Below, one piece after another: positions 25,501 to 33,633 of a stretch of 64,000 nucleotides of DNA. Origin of the DNA: Bacillota bacterium. Lineage in GTDB: Bacteria > Bacillota > Clostridia > Peptostreptococcales > Anaerovoracaceae. The position numbers were made by a program, and so were the translations under genes. Position 1 is the stretch's first letter; every line of letters starts with the position of its first letter. The DNA lies in contig JAFUQN010000030.1 of assembly GCA_017472365.1 (NCBI GenBank), positions 62,001 to 126,000 of the forward strand, given 5' to 3'. A model generated the notes under the pieces. The model had not been told where the DNA came from. It searched no databases and worked only from the letters and a program-made list of their open reading frames with translations.

Positions 25501-26008
25501 ACTCTTCAAACACATGATAAATATCAGCCAGCTTCCGGTAAAGCAGGCTCCCTTGTTCCACGCTTTCCAGGATATTGGGAATATCCTGCGGTTCCACATT
25601 GTGCTGCTTCATCTCCGTGATCAGATCGTTGACCATCTCTACAAAAGAAACGGAAGATACTGTCCCGCCAAATGTCATCAGTTCCGCCTGTTTTTCTTTT
25701 AAAATCCCGGAAATCAACATGTGCCGCCCGTATTTATCGATGTGTGTTCTTGTGGCCCCCGCCGTTTCGGATAGAATCCGGTGTCCCAGGCGGCTCATTG
25801 ACAGAACATCCACCTCCAGAAGTCCTGGTTCGTCCATATAGTCCAGCGCATTCTGTTCTGCCTGCAGTGTAAACTGATCCGGTACGATCACATAGATCCG
25901 TTCCACAGCCGATATCCCGCTGCGGATTTTAGCGAGCGATTCTTTTACCCGGGAAAACAGAAATTTATCTTTATCGATATGTTCTCTTCCGTAATAGATG
26001 TGAAGCAT
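22574..26008 (-). CDS. addB: ATP-dependent nuclease subunit AddB (Fe-S nuclease of the AddAB recombination complex)
   Basis: A 1144-residue subunit of the AddAB helicase-nuclease, which processes double-strand breaks for recombination. The N-terminal RIYVIVPDQFTLQAE and VLSMSRLGHRIL blocks identify AddB. The C-terminal RecB-type nuclease has GKIDRVD and VKVIDYKSG (near residue 960). Iron-sulfur ligands are present: one Cys in FGKCPFSHFL (about 794) and three in CQYCDFKSVC (about 1119). The usual P-loop at the N-terminus is replaced by YYGREHIDKDKF, so ATP binding by this subunit is doubtful. The ATG at 26008 with CAGGAGAAG upstream is preferred over a TTG seven codons earlier. The addA partner, normally the next gene, is absent; an ABC exporter follows instead. 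Confidence 0.92.
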   Translation of the reverse strand: MLHIYYGREHIDKDKFLFSRVKESLAKIRSGISAVERIYVIVPDQFTLQAEQNALDYMDEPGLLEVDVLSMSRLGHRILSETAGATRTHIDKYGRHMLISGILKEKQAELMTFGGTVSSVSFVEMVNDLITEMKQHNVEPQDIPNILESVEQGSLLYRKLADIYHVFEEYQERIIGKYVDTEDYTRLVTEQIPHSPLVRSGEFWIYGFDSFTPKSMALLGQLMACAMDVNLVMIGDPGVCGPEKEPGDGDLFGLSKMVMDQLRLMAMDQGTIWEQKAIGEEYRRPERHSQLEHLERNLYAWPHQIYAAETGFVENFSDGNDPEDAVAFCRAANIYNEAESAAAEILRLVRDRGYRYEDITVITNDMEGRGSVISRVFGKYGIPVFLDKKRTVLHNPAVEYLMGLLDTLSGRIRYEELFQMVKTGLSDLSRDEGERLENYILSYRSAASNLRRPFRYGVSRYGEDGLKELEDMRKRLVDPVVKLSSAMKKEKTGLGKTRLLYEYLTGTAKIPEKLMELCDVLEEAGEQELLSETAQIWKIISGLLDQIVELCGEEELSTADYAAMLNAGCSAVEIGLLPPSYDQVIVGTMQRTRTGNVKALLVLGANDGLLPGSGASEDLLSEQEKAMLLSKDLQICKDDSWRLLEEKIAIYKNLSKPSERLWISYTVADGDGGAAKASLIYEKLQGIFPQIPEVSDILNREQVLDRVQSADNALEHLTGAVREWMTGEETELDPVWKGTLNWFLNNSPAYLEPLQEGVAFDNRIDRLEQGLVDRIYKKEGYEQLVLSPSRLERFGKCPFSHFLQYGLRPEERRVFELAGRETGDVYHECLMMLSRQLTSPDIAVTDPESEWMKISREQCQIRVSELMEQIADRYGEAVLRSGGREEYRLERMKRICTDAAWILIQHVRQGQISDMYLEAGFGRGNHQLFPPIEISESVRIEGKIDRVDVLPGADGTPYVKVIDYKSGTEIFRPEEAKGGYRLQLMLYLQGAVNGVKNAEPAGVFYFMIGEPSVNADGYDAEELTEKVTDTVEKSFKMNGLMVDEPQVIRSVAGDFEKTSSVLALSRKKDGTLSKTSESSVLSAEDFREFREEVSRTIRTLCQELVGGNISAEPRKTKTTDACQYCDFKSVCYFDTAFSGCRYKK

Positions 26009-26026
26009 ACTGGTCTTCTCCTGATA

Positions 26027-26065
26027 CAAAAATAAAGACCTGTGGACAGTTCGCCCACAGGCCCT
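26027..26065 (-). terminator. Terminator after cysK
   Basis: On the minus strand: CCTGTGG/CCACAGG (26055-26061 with 26039-26045) with a 9-nt loop, then TCTTTATTTTTG. It separates cysK from addB. Confidence 0.7.
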
Positions 26066-26111
26066 TTCCTGATTCTATTTTACTGAATCGCTCCGCATTT
26101 GTCACGAAAAT

Positions 26112-27050
26112 CTATTCCCCGGAAAACAGTGCCGTGGACAGATACCGTTCTCCCGTATCCGGAAGAAGGACCACGATCCGCTTTCCCTTCCATTCAGGTT
26201 CGCACGCCACAGATACCGCCGCATACAGCGCTGCGCCCGCAGAGATTCCACAGAGGATCCCCTCTTTTTTCGCCAGCTCTCTGGCCATTTCCAGCGCCTG
26301 CTCATCCGTAACACAGATAATGCGGTCCAGCAGCTCCGTTTTCAGAACCTCGGGGATAAATCCCGCACCGATTCCCTGCAATCCGTGCGGCCCTGCCGGC
26401 CGACCGGACAATACGGCCGATGTTTCCGGTTCCACTGCCACCAGTTGGATCTCCGGATTCTTTTCCTTCAGATACATTCCTGTTCCGGTGATGGTACCGC
26501 CGGTCCCTGCTCCCGCCACAAAGGCGTCCAGTTTACCGTCGGTATCACGCCAGATTTCCGGTCCCGTGGTATTCACGTGGGCCTTCGGATTCGACGGATT
26601 GATGAACTGCCCGGCTACGATGGCTCCTTCGATTTCTTTCGCCAGAGCTTCTGCCTTGGCAATCGCTCCGCTCATGCCTTCCGCTCCCGGCGTCAACACC
26701 ACCGATGCTCCATACGCCGCCACTAATTTCCGTCGTTCGATGCTCATGGTATCCGGCATCGTCAGGATCAGCTTATATCCGCGCGAAGCGCAGACTGCCG
26801 CCAGCCCGATCCCCGTATTCCCGGAGGTGGGTTCGATAATGGTTCCGACCGGCTTCAGCCGGCCTTCAGCTTCAGCATCATCGATCATCTGACGGGCGAC
26901 ACGATCCTTGACACTGCCGCCGGGATTGAAGTATTCCAGCTTGGCCAGGATCTCTGCTCCGGTACCGTGATCCCGCATGATGTTATTCAGCCGCAAAATC
27001 GGCGTATTTCCGATCAGATCCGCAAATCCGTTATAAATTCGTTCACTCAT
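26112..27050 (-). CDS. cysK: Cysteine synthase A (O-acetylserine sulfhydrylase)
   Basis: PLP enzyme that makes cysteine from O-acetylserine and sulfide, 312 residues. The PLP lysine is K48 in NPGGSVKDR, the substrate loop TSGNTG is at 75-80, and [10 protein letters not shown] binds the phosphate. The C-terminus is short for the family but complete in the fold. AAGGTG precedes the ATG. It lies 39 bp downstream of feoB on the same strand and may be partly co-transcribed with the iron uptake genes, linking sulfide and iron supply; that link is an inference. It ends at its own terminator. Confidence 0.95.
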   Translation of the reverse strand: MSERIYNGFADLIGNTPILRLNNIMRDHGTGAEILAKLEYFNPGGSVKDRVARQMIDDAEAEGRLKPVGTIIEPTSGNTGIGLAAVCASRGYKLILTMPDTMSIERRKLVAAYGASVVLTPGAEGMSGAIAKAEALAKEIEGAIVAGQFINPSNPKAHVNTTGPEIWRDTDGKLDAFVAGAGTGGTITGTGMYLKEKNPEIQLVAVEPETSAVLSGRPAGPHGLQGIGAGFIPEVLKTELLDRIICVTDEQALEMARELAKKEGILCGISAGAALYAAVSVACEPEWKGKRIVVLLPDTGERYLSTALFSGE

Positions 27051-27089
27051 GGTTACACCTTCTTTTCTATATTATGGTTTTCCCTGTTA

Positions 27090-29135
27090 TTATAAGAAAC
27101 TTCCCAGCTGATATACCACAAACGAAGCCAGCCAGGCCACACCCAGCTGGAAAGCCACGCAGACGCCGGTCCACTTCCAGCTTCCGGACTCTTTCTTGAT
27201 CGTCATGATCGTAGCTGCACAAGGAATGTACAACAGGCAGAACAGCATCATACAGAATGCATTCAGCGTTCCGAAGCCCATATCTCCCAGGATCACTCCC
27301 AGCTGAGCCATCCCCTCTGCAGAGTTGATATTGGAGATCCCAAACAGGATAGCGCTGGACGATACCACCACTTCCTTGGCAGAAATCCCCGCAATCAGCG
27401 CTACGATGATCTGCCAGTAACCCAGTCCGATGGGTGCAAAGAGCGGTACCAGCCAGCGGCTGACAGAAGCACCGAAGCTGTTGCCCATGTCTCCGGTATA
27501 TCCAGAGGAGCTGAAATTCAGAAGAACCCACAGGAAAACGGAAGCGACAAAGATGGTTGTTCCTGCTTTGATCAGGAAATCCTTCACCTTTTCCCAAACG
27601 TAGATGGCCACGGTCCGGCCGCTGGGTGTCTTATACTCCGGAAGCTCAATCAGAAGGAGCCTTTGAACTTCGCCGCCCTTCTTGTCGGCTTTATGTACGA
27701 TATAGGAAATCCCGATGGCCACGGCCAGCCCGATAATATACATGGAGTATGCTGCCAGGATCGCTTTATCCCCGAAGAACAATTCCGAGAACAGAACGTA
27801 GATTGGAAGTCTCGCGCTGCAGGACATAAACGGTGTCACCAGCCTGACTCTCATCCGGTCGCGGCGGTCTTCCAGTGCACGGGAAGCCATGATTGCCGGT
27901 ACAGTACAGCCAAATCCCAGAAGCATGGGGATGAAGGCTCGTCCCGATAAACCGATCCGGCCCATGATTCCGTCCATAACATAGGCTACACGCGCCATGT
28001 AGCCGCTGTCCTCCAGAATCGCAAGAGCCAGGAACAGAACAAAGATGTTGGGAAGGAACGTAAGAATTCCTCCGACACCGGCCACGATCCCGTCAATGAT
28101 CAGCGACGTCAAAACCTGACTGACTTCCAGCCGGGCCAAAAGCCCTGCCAGTCCGTCGGAGATGGTTCCCACCAGTACTTCCACCAGACCGCTGAGCTGA
28201 TCCCCCACCGTAAACGTCATCATGAACACCAGCGCCATGATCCCCAGAAAACAGGGCAGTCCCAACCAGCGGTTGGTCAGAACGCGGTCGATCTTATCCG
28301 TGAAGGCCTCACTCTTTTCTTTATTGACCAGTACTTCTTCAACGACCTCCGTAATGAAGTCGTATTTTTCATTGATAATATCCGTCTCATAGCTGCGGTC
28401 GATCACATCAGGAAGATCCACCGGATATCGTTCGGTGATTTCCTTATCTTGCTCCAGCAGCTTGATGGCGTGCCATCGGTAATTGACCATCTCCGGATAT
28501 TTCTGTCGGAGAACGTCGATGATACTGTCGATTTTATCCTCGATTACATCACTGTACACCATGACAAATTCTTCGTGATGATTGTGACGGTGTCCCGTAG
28601 TTTCCGTGTGATTATGCTGCAGCTTGTCCGGTCCTTCCGAATCTCTGTGGTGGGCAGCCGCATGGATCAGAATATCCAAACCGCGGCGTTTCCGCGCCGA
28701 AACCGGGATCACGGGAATCCCCAGCATTTCCGGAAGGCGGTGCGTATCGATTTCCATTCCGCGCTTTTCCACGATATCCATCATATTCAGCGCCATGACC
28801 ACCGGTTTTCCCAGTTCAAGAAGCTGAAGCGTCAGATATAAGTTGCGTTCCAGCGCAGATGCGTCTACCACGTCGATGATCACATCCACGTCGTTGCTGA
28901 GGATATATTGTCTGGAAACCTGTTCTTCCATGGTATAGGATGTCAAACTGTACGCCCCCGGCAGGTCCACCAAACGAATCGTATCGTTATGATACCGCAT
29001 GGCGCCCTCCACCTTTTCCACGGTGACTCCGGGCCAGTTGGCCACTTTCAGATTCGCTCCGGTGAACGCGTTGAACAGCGTCGTCTTTCCACAGTTCGGG
29101 TTCCCGATGAACCCGATAGTCAGCTCTCTGCTCAT
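27090..29135 (-). CDS. feoB: Ferrous iron transporter FeoB with a His-rich loop
   Basis: A 681-residue membrane iron(II) transporter. The N-terminal GTPase has G1 GNPNCGKTT, G3 DLPG and G4 NMMD, followed by a helical GDI-like domain and a membrane domain with the paired Gate motifs (LLGFGCTVPAIMA and SCSARLPIYVLF). Residues 162-187, just after the GTPase core, form an insert with nine His in HHRD, HNH and HRHNHH groups, likely to bind metal in the cytoplasm. The start overlaps feoA by the ATGA tetranucleotide (29132-29135). Confidence 0.96.
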   Translation of the reverse strand: MSRELTIGFIGNPNCGKTTLFNAFTGANLKVANWPGVTVEKVEGAMRYHNDTIRLVDLPGAYSLTSYTMEEQVSRQYILSNDVDVIIDVVDASALERNLYLTLQLLELGKPVVMALNMMDIVEKRGMEIDTHRLPEMLGIPVIPVSARKRRGLDILIHAAAHHRDSEGPDKLQHNHTETTGHRHNHHEEFVMVYSDVIEDKIDSIIDVLRQKYPEMVNYRWHAIKLLEQDKEITERYPVDLPDVIDRSYETDIINEKYDFITEVVEEVLVNKEKSEAFTDKIDRVLTNRWLGLPCFLGIMALVFMMTFTVGDQLSGLVEVLVGTISDGLAGLLARLEVSQVLTSLIIDGIVAGVGGILTFLPNIFVLFLALAILEDSGYMARVAYVMDGIMGRIGLSGRAFIPMLLGFGCTVPAIMASRALEDRRDRMRVRLVTPFMSCSARLPIYVLFSELFFGDKAILAAYSMYIIGLAVAIGISYIVHKADKKGGEVQRLLLIELPEYKTPSGRTVAIYVWEKVKDFLIKAGTTIFVASVFLWVLLNFSSSGYTGDMGNSFGASVSRWLVPLFAPIGLGYWQIIVALIAGISAKEVVVSSSAILFGISNINSAEGMAQLGVILGDMGFGTLNAFCMMLFCLLYIPCAATIMTIKKESGSWKWTGVCVAFQLGVAWLASFVVYQLGSFL

Positions 29136-29362
29136 CCTTCCTTCACCTCCGTCACTTCAATGTTGGCCGAAATATCCCGCCCGATGGCAAACCGCGTTCC
29201 GCGGACTTTCACGATCATTGTTCCTCTGTCCTTTGTATTGATTACCTGGATCGTCGTCCCATGGGTCATTCCCAGGGCTTCCAGGCGCTTTTCTGTTTTC
29301 TGCGGAAGCTGCATATCATCGATTCGGTATACGCTTCCGATCTGTCCATGATTCAATGTCAT
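29132..29362 (-). CDS. feoA: FeoA, SH3-like partner of FeoB
   Basis: A 76-residue cytoplasmic protein with the FeoA SH3-like fold: the ALGMTHGTTIQV and GTRFAIGRDISANI segments are typical. It supports FeoB-mediated iron uptake. The ATG at 29362 has AGGAGGAAATTCCT upstream; the frame stays open further upstream to 29479, but the promoter at 29400-29428 lies within that stretch. It overlaps feoB by 4 bp. Confidence 0.93.
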   Translation of the reverse strand: MTLNHGQIGSVYRIDDMQLPQKTEKRLEALGMTHGTTIQVINTKDRGTMIVKVRGTRFAIGRDISANIEVTEVKEG

Positions 29363-29399
29363 AGGAATTTCCTCCTGTATCGATAAACTGTCCGAACTC

Positions 29400-29428
29400 A
29401 TATTACCACTGAGTTTCGACGCGCGCAA
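29400..29428 (-). promoter_or_regulatory. Promoter of feoAB
   Basis: On the minus strand: TTGCGC (29423-29428), 17 bp spacer, TAATAT (29400-29405) preceded by TGG (extended -10). A tandem TAAGAATATG/TAAGAATGTT repeat lies just upstream; it is not a recognisable Fur or DtxR box. Confidence 0.5.
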
Positions 29429-29560
29429 CATTCTTAGCATATTCTTAACTCTCGTAAACATTGTTATTTCAGATTCCATCGTAGTATAATGTTGTTAAAT
29501 CCTTAGCTTTACTAAAAAGTTCTGCTTTGGGTTTAACACTCACTTGCAAGGAGTAATCTT

Positions 29561-30664
29561 ATGTTTCTCGATTCCCTGAAAGCTTCTCTACGAAAGAAGC
29601 CTACGGCGGAGGGATGGTGGACAACAATCATGATTCTGATTATTTCCACCTTTGTTGCCTATGCTCTTTTTGAACTGGCGGCTGGTGTGGCCAATATCGC
29701 ACTGGTCTATATTTTGGCGCTCATCGCCGTTGCCCAGTTCACCGACGGGTTTTATTATGGGCTGTTCTCTTCCCTCGTTGGCGTTATCTGTGTTAACTTC
29801 TGGTTTACCTACCCTTACTGGAGCCTGAACTTCACACTGACCGGCTACCCGGTCACCTTCATGTTCATGATCGCGACTTCGCTGATCGTCAGTATGTTCA
29901 CGTCCCATTTAAAGGTCCAAAACCAGATCATCGCCGAACGTGAAAAGGCTTTGGCTGAAGCGGAAAAGGAAAAACTCCGCGCCAATCTTCTCCGTGCGGT
30001 TTCTCACGACCTTCGCACACCGCTGACCACCATCATTGGATTCAGCGATTCCTATCTGGAAGATGAAAGCGAATTGTCCGAAGAGGAAAAGCGTGAACTG
30101 GTCACACAGATTTCCGATGATTCCCACTGGCTTCTGAACATGGTGGAAAATCTTTTATCTGTCACAAAGATCCAAACCAGCGGTACGGCATTGAATAAAA
30201 CGTCGGAACTGGTGGAAGAAGTGGCGGAAGAAGCGGTCTCCCGCTTGAAAAAGCGGCTTCCAAACATTCATGTCACCATTCAGATGCCCGATGACCCTTT
30301 GTTTGTTCCCATGGATCCCATGTTGATCGAACAGGTCCTGATGAATCTGATCGAGAATGCATTATATCACTCCGGCACCAAACAACCTATCATTTGCCGC
30401 ATCGAAGACGACAAAGACTGCATCTGGTTCCATGTGATTGATTTCGGAACCGGAATCGACCCGAACCGCCTTCCTGTCATCTTTGACGGCACCGTTTATT
30501 CCGAGCACCATACTTCTGACGGACACAAAGGTATGGGGATCGGTCTCTCCATCTGCAAGGCCATCATTATCGCCCACGGCGGTAAAATCAGCGCCCGCAA
30601 CCACACAGATGGAGCAGAGTTCTATTTCTCGCTCCCAAAGGAGGAATCTAACTATGAATTCTAA
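29561..30664 (+). CDS. Sensor histidine kinase, short KdpD-like
   Basis: A 367-residue membrane kinase. A four-helix DUF4118 sensor region (about residues 22-115) is followed by a linker coiled coil, a HisKA domain with the phospho-accepting His in RAVSHDLRTPLTTIIG and a HATPase_c domain (NLIENALYHS, GMGIGLSICKAII). The membrane and kinase parts match KdpD, but the large N-terminal KdpD and UspA domains are absent and no kdpFABC lies nearby. It overlaps the response regulator gene by 11 bp. The signal could be ionic or envelope-related; this cannot be read from the sequence. Confidence 0.88.
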   Translation: MFLDSLKASLRKKPTAEGWWTTIMILIISTFVAYALFELAAGVANIALVYILALIAVAQFTDGFYYGLFSSLVGVICVNFWFTYPYWSLNFTLTGYPVTFMFMIATSLIVSMFTSHLKVQNQIIAEREKALAEAEKEKLRANLLRAVSHDLRTPLTTIIGFSDSYLEDESELSEEEKRELVTQISDDSHWLLNMVENLLSVTKIQTSGTALNKTSELVEEVAEEAVSRLKKRLPNIHVTIQMPDDPLFVPMDPMLIEQVLMNLIENALYHSGTKQPIICRIEDDKDCIWFHVIDFGTGIDPNRLPVIFDGTVYSEHHTSDGHKGMGIGLSICKAIIIAHGGKISARNHTDGAEFYFSLPKEESNYEF

Positions 30665-31364
30665 AATTACCATTCTGCTGATCGAAGACGAAGCCAGCAT
30701 CAGTAAGCTGATCTCCAAACTTCTCACTTCGCAGAACTACAAAGTTCTGAGCACCGCTTCCGCCAAAGACGGACTTTCCATCATCACATCCCATTGTCCC
30801 GATGTGGTGATTCTGGACCTGGGTCTTCCCGACATGGATGGGTTGGATGTCCTGCGTCAGGTACGTTCCTGGAGCAGTCTCCCTATTATCGTCGTATCTG
30901 CCCGTACTCAGGAAAAAGAAAAAGTTCTCGCTCTTGATTTAGGTGCGGATGATTATATCAGCAAGCCCTTCGGCAATGCCGAACTTCTGGCGCGCGTCCG
31001 TACCGTCATTCGTCACAGCAATAAACTCAATACATCGACACCGCTGTACAAGCGCCCGTATTACGCAAAAGGTCTGAAGATCGATTTTGAAAAGCATCTG
31101 GTCACCGTCAACGACGTCCCCGTTCATCTGACGCAGATTGAATTTAAAATCATCTCCCTTCTGGCCCAGAATTCTGGAAGCGTCATCACCTACTCCAATA
31201 TTATTTCCAGCATCTGGGGTCCGTATGTGGATGACAACAACCGTATTCTCCGCGTAAACATGGCAAATATCCGCCGTAAAATCGAACCGACTCCGTCGGA
31301 ACCGCAGTACCTCTTTACCGAAGTGGGGATCGGGTACCGCATGTTAGAAGATGAAGCCGAATAA
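30654..31364 (+). CDS. Response regulator, OmpR/KdpE-like
   Basis: A 236-residue DNA-binding response regulator. The receiver domain has the acidic pocket (LIEDEAS), the phospho-Asp in DVVILDLGLPDMDGLD and the Lys in YISKPFGNAELLARV. The C-terminal winged helix ends in RILRVNMANIRRKIEP and VGIGYRML. The ATG at 30654 has AAAGGAGG upstream and sits inside the kinase gene. Partner of the preceding kinase. Confidence 0.94.
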   Translation: MNSKITILLIEDEASISKLISKLLTSQNYKVLSTASAKDGLSIITSHCPDVVILDLGLPDMDGLDVLRQVRSWSSLPIIVVSARTQEKEKVLALDLGADDYISKPFGNAELLARVRTVIRHSNKLNTSTPLYKRPYYAKGLKIDFEKHLVTVNDVPVHLTQIEFKIISLLAQNSGSVITYSNIISSIWGPYVDDNNRILRVNMANIRRKIEPTPSEPQYLFTEVGIGYRMLEDEAE

Positions 31365-31397
31365 CCCCTCCGGAACAGAAAGGAATCACGACACATC

Positions 31398-32192
31398 ATG
31401 GAATTACGCATCGGTCACGTAGCGAAGCTGTTCGACGTCAGAGAAGAAACACTGCGCTATTATGAAAAAGAAGGATTCTTGTCCCCGGGAAAAAACCCGG
31501 AAAACGGCTATCGTCAATATACAATGTCAGATATCCTGATGCTGACCGATCTTCTGTTCTACCGCGATATCGGGATTCCCATCGCTGATATCCACCGGAT
31601 CCTGGACGGTATGGCTCCCGAAGAGGTCACCGCCCTGATCCATGAAAAGAAAAGCGACGTGGACCATCAGATCCGGCGCCTCCAACAGTCCCGGATCAAA
31701 CTGGATCGCTGGGAGGAATTTCACCAGCAGTCCCTGTCTCACATGGACCGCTTCGATATCCGCCCCATGCCGGCCGTGCTGATTCATAAAAAGGCTATGA
31801 TCAAGCCTGTCGCCGGGTATTCCCGCCGCCAGTTCGTACCCTGGCCGAAAGAACTGTCCTTCTTCGCCACATTCTCTTTCTACTGTAATGTCACTGCCGA
31901 TCCTGTAACTGTGTCGCGCTATGTCGTTTTAGATCAGAGTCTGGCAGAAGATTTGGATTTTAATCCGAAGGCTGGCGAATATATGGAAGAAAGTGCAGAC
32001 CGTTGCCTGTTCACTGTTGTAAAATACGATGACGACTGGAACGTGATGCTTGCTCCGCTGATTCAATACGCGAAAGATCACGATCTGACTCTGGCCGGTC
32101 CCGTTTACGGGCGTCAGAGCATCAACGACTACAGTACTGGTGACATGCACGAGTATTACCGCGTCTATGCTGTTCTCGGAAACGATAAGTAA
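31398..32192 (+). CDS. MerR-family transcriptional regulator with effector-binding domain
   Basis: A 264-residue regulator. The N-terminal winged helix (IGHVAKLFDVREETLRYYEK, residues 3-22) is followed by a dimerisation helix (about 75-115) and a C-terminal domain like the GyrI/BmrR effector domain. Such proteins sense small, often cationic, compounds and activate efflux genes. It lies 34 bp after the two-component system and immediately before a MATE efflux gene, which it may control. The intergenic hairpin at 32196-32280 starts four bases after its stop. Confidence 0.88.
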   Translation: MELRIGHVAKLFDVREETLRYYEKEGFLSPGKNPENGYRQYTMSDILMLTDLLFYRDIGIPIADIHRILDGMAPEEVTALIHEKKSDVDHQIRRLQQSRIKLDRWEEFHQQSLSHMDRFDIRPMPAVLIHKKAMIKPVAGYSRRQFVPWPKELSFFATFSFYCNVTADPVTVSRYVVLDQSLAEDLDFNPKAGEYMEESADRCLFTVVKYDDDWNVMLAPLIQYAKDHDLTLAGPVYGRQSINDYSTGDMHEYYRVYAVLGNDK

Positions 32193-32195
32193 AAT

Positions 32196-32280
32196 AAAAA
32201 AGCCTCTTGACCTTGTAGCTGCTCGAACGTTTATGATAGTCATAGACGCAAGAAGCGCTGCAATCTTCAGGAGGTTTTTT
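32196..32280 (+). promoter_or_regulatory. Long rod-like hairpin enclosing the MATE ribosome binding site
   Basis: Three stacked helices: AAAAAA(G)CCTCTTG (32196-32209) with CAGGAGGTTTTTT (32268-32280); TTGTAGC(T)GCT (32213-32223) with AGCGCTGCAA (32254-32263); CGTTTATGA (32228-32236) with TCATAGACG (32240-32248), loop TAG. The 3' strand of the basal helix contains the AGGAGG ribosome binding site of the MATE gene (32269-32274) and a T6 run. It can therefore act as a terminator behind merR and as a lid on MATE translation. Confidence 0.65.
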
Positions 32281-32283
32281 ATT

Positions 32284-33633
32284 ATGAATCCCGCAATTAC
32301 GCTGCGGATGTCCTATCCGTATTTCTTAAAATATATTCTGCCGTCCATTCTCAGTGCGGCAGCCATTTCGTTTTTTACCACCATCGACGGGTTTTTCGTA
32401 TCAAGATACGTCGGTCCCGATCCTCTGGCCGCAATCAATATCGTCATCCCTTACTGCTGTCTGGTGTATGCTATTTCGCTGATGCTGGCCAGCGGTGCAG
32501 GAGCGTATATATCCATCCGCATGGGAGAGGGAAAGCCGGAGGAAGCCCGTCAGCTGTTCAGCTATATCGTCACTCTCATGAGCATCATCGGCGGTATCGT
32601 CACCGTGATTTGTCTCATTTTCCTGAAACCAATCATGATTTTCCTGGGATCTACGGAAATGCTTCTCCCCTACACGATGATCTATGGTGGTGTCACCGTT
32701 CTCAGCACCGTTCCCATGATGCTGAAGCTGTTCTTTGAATTCTTTGCCCGAGTGGATGGTTGCCCGAAGCTTTCGTTCTGGATGTCCGCCGTGGGACTGT
32801 TTCTGAACATCGCCTTAGACTGGCTTTTGGTCGGCCCTCTGCAGATGGGCATCTTAGGTGCTGCCGTTGGAACCATCATATCCATCGCAGCTTCTGCGAT
32901 GATGGGGCTGTTCCATTTCTTTTCATCCAAATCCCAGCTCCAGTTTCTGCGTCCTCACCGGCAGCCCGGATTTTTCCTGCGGTCCTGTGTCAACGGCAGT
33001 TCCCAGTTCCTGACCGAAATTTCCACCGGTGTCGTCACCTATCTGTTCAATATTCAAATTCTGAAATACCAGGGAGAACTGGGTATTTCCGCCGTAACCA
33101 TCATCACATTCATGTATTATTTCTACATTTCCGTTTACGTCGGTCTTTCCACCGGTGCTTCACCCCTGGTCAGCTACGGTATCGGAGCGGAAAATCTGGA
33201 AGGCAGCCGTCGGATCACCCGATACTGCTATATCAGTATCGTTTGGATGTCCGTCCTGGTCTTTGTCGTTTCCTTCTTCTGCGGTCATTGGACCAACCGT
33301 ATTTTCAGCGATGATGCAGCACTGCTCGCCATTGCCGATTACGGAAACCAGCTGTATTCATCCTGCTATCTGTTTGCCGGAGTCAACGTTCTGACCGCTG
33401 CGCTCCTGACAGCGTTGGATCATGGAAAGCCGGCAGCACTGATTTCCACACTGCGCTGCCTGATCTTCCCTTCCATCGCCATGATCCTTCTTCCCTGGAT
33501 ATTAAAAGAAGCCGGGGTCTGGCTTGCAATCCCCTTCGGGGAACTGCTCACCGTTCCGGCTTCGCTTCTCTGTTATCGTTTTATTCTGCGTCCAGCGCTT
33601 CAAGAACGTTCCACAGCTCATCTGCAGAGTTGA
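32284..33633 (+). CDS. MATE-family multidrug efflux transporter
   Basis: A 449-residue, twelve-helix cation-coupled exporter of the MATE/DinF family. Recognisable segments are ISFFTTIDGFFVSRYVGPD near the N-terminus and the pseudo-repeat beginning SSQFLTEISTGVVTYLFN in the second half. The ATG at 32284 has AGGAGG nine bases upstream, inside the hairpin described at 32196-32280. Control by the preceding MerR regulator is plausible. The 3' end overlaps the convergent HAD gene by 53 bp. Confidence 0.92.
   Translation: MNPAITLRMSYPYFLKYILPSILSAAAISFFTTIDGFFVSRYVGPDPLAAINIVIPYCCLVYAISLMLASGAGAYISIRMGEGKPEEARQLFSYIVTLMSIIGGIVTVICLIFLKPIMIFLGSTEMLLPYTMIYGGVTVLSTVPMMLKLFFEFFARVDGCPKLSFWMSAVGLFLNIALDWLLVGPLQMGILGAAVGTIISIAASAMMGLFHFFSSKSQLQFLRPHRQPGFFLRSCVNGSSQFLTEISTGVVTYLFNIQILKYQGELGISAVTIITFMYYFYISVYVGLSTGASPLVSYGIGAENLEGSRRITRYCYISIVWMSVLVFVVSFFCGHWTNRIFSDDAALLAIADYGNQLYSSCYLFAGVNVLTAALLTALDHGKPAALISTLRCLIFPSIAMILLPWILKEAGVWLAIPFGELLTVPASLLCYRFILRPALQERSTAHLQS

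Noticed and set aside
29132..29479. FeoA start at the upstream end of the open frame
   Set aside because: The extra 39 residues contain the predicted promoter and lack a ribosome binding site. The ATG at 29362 has AGGAGG.
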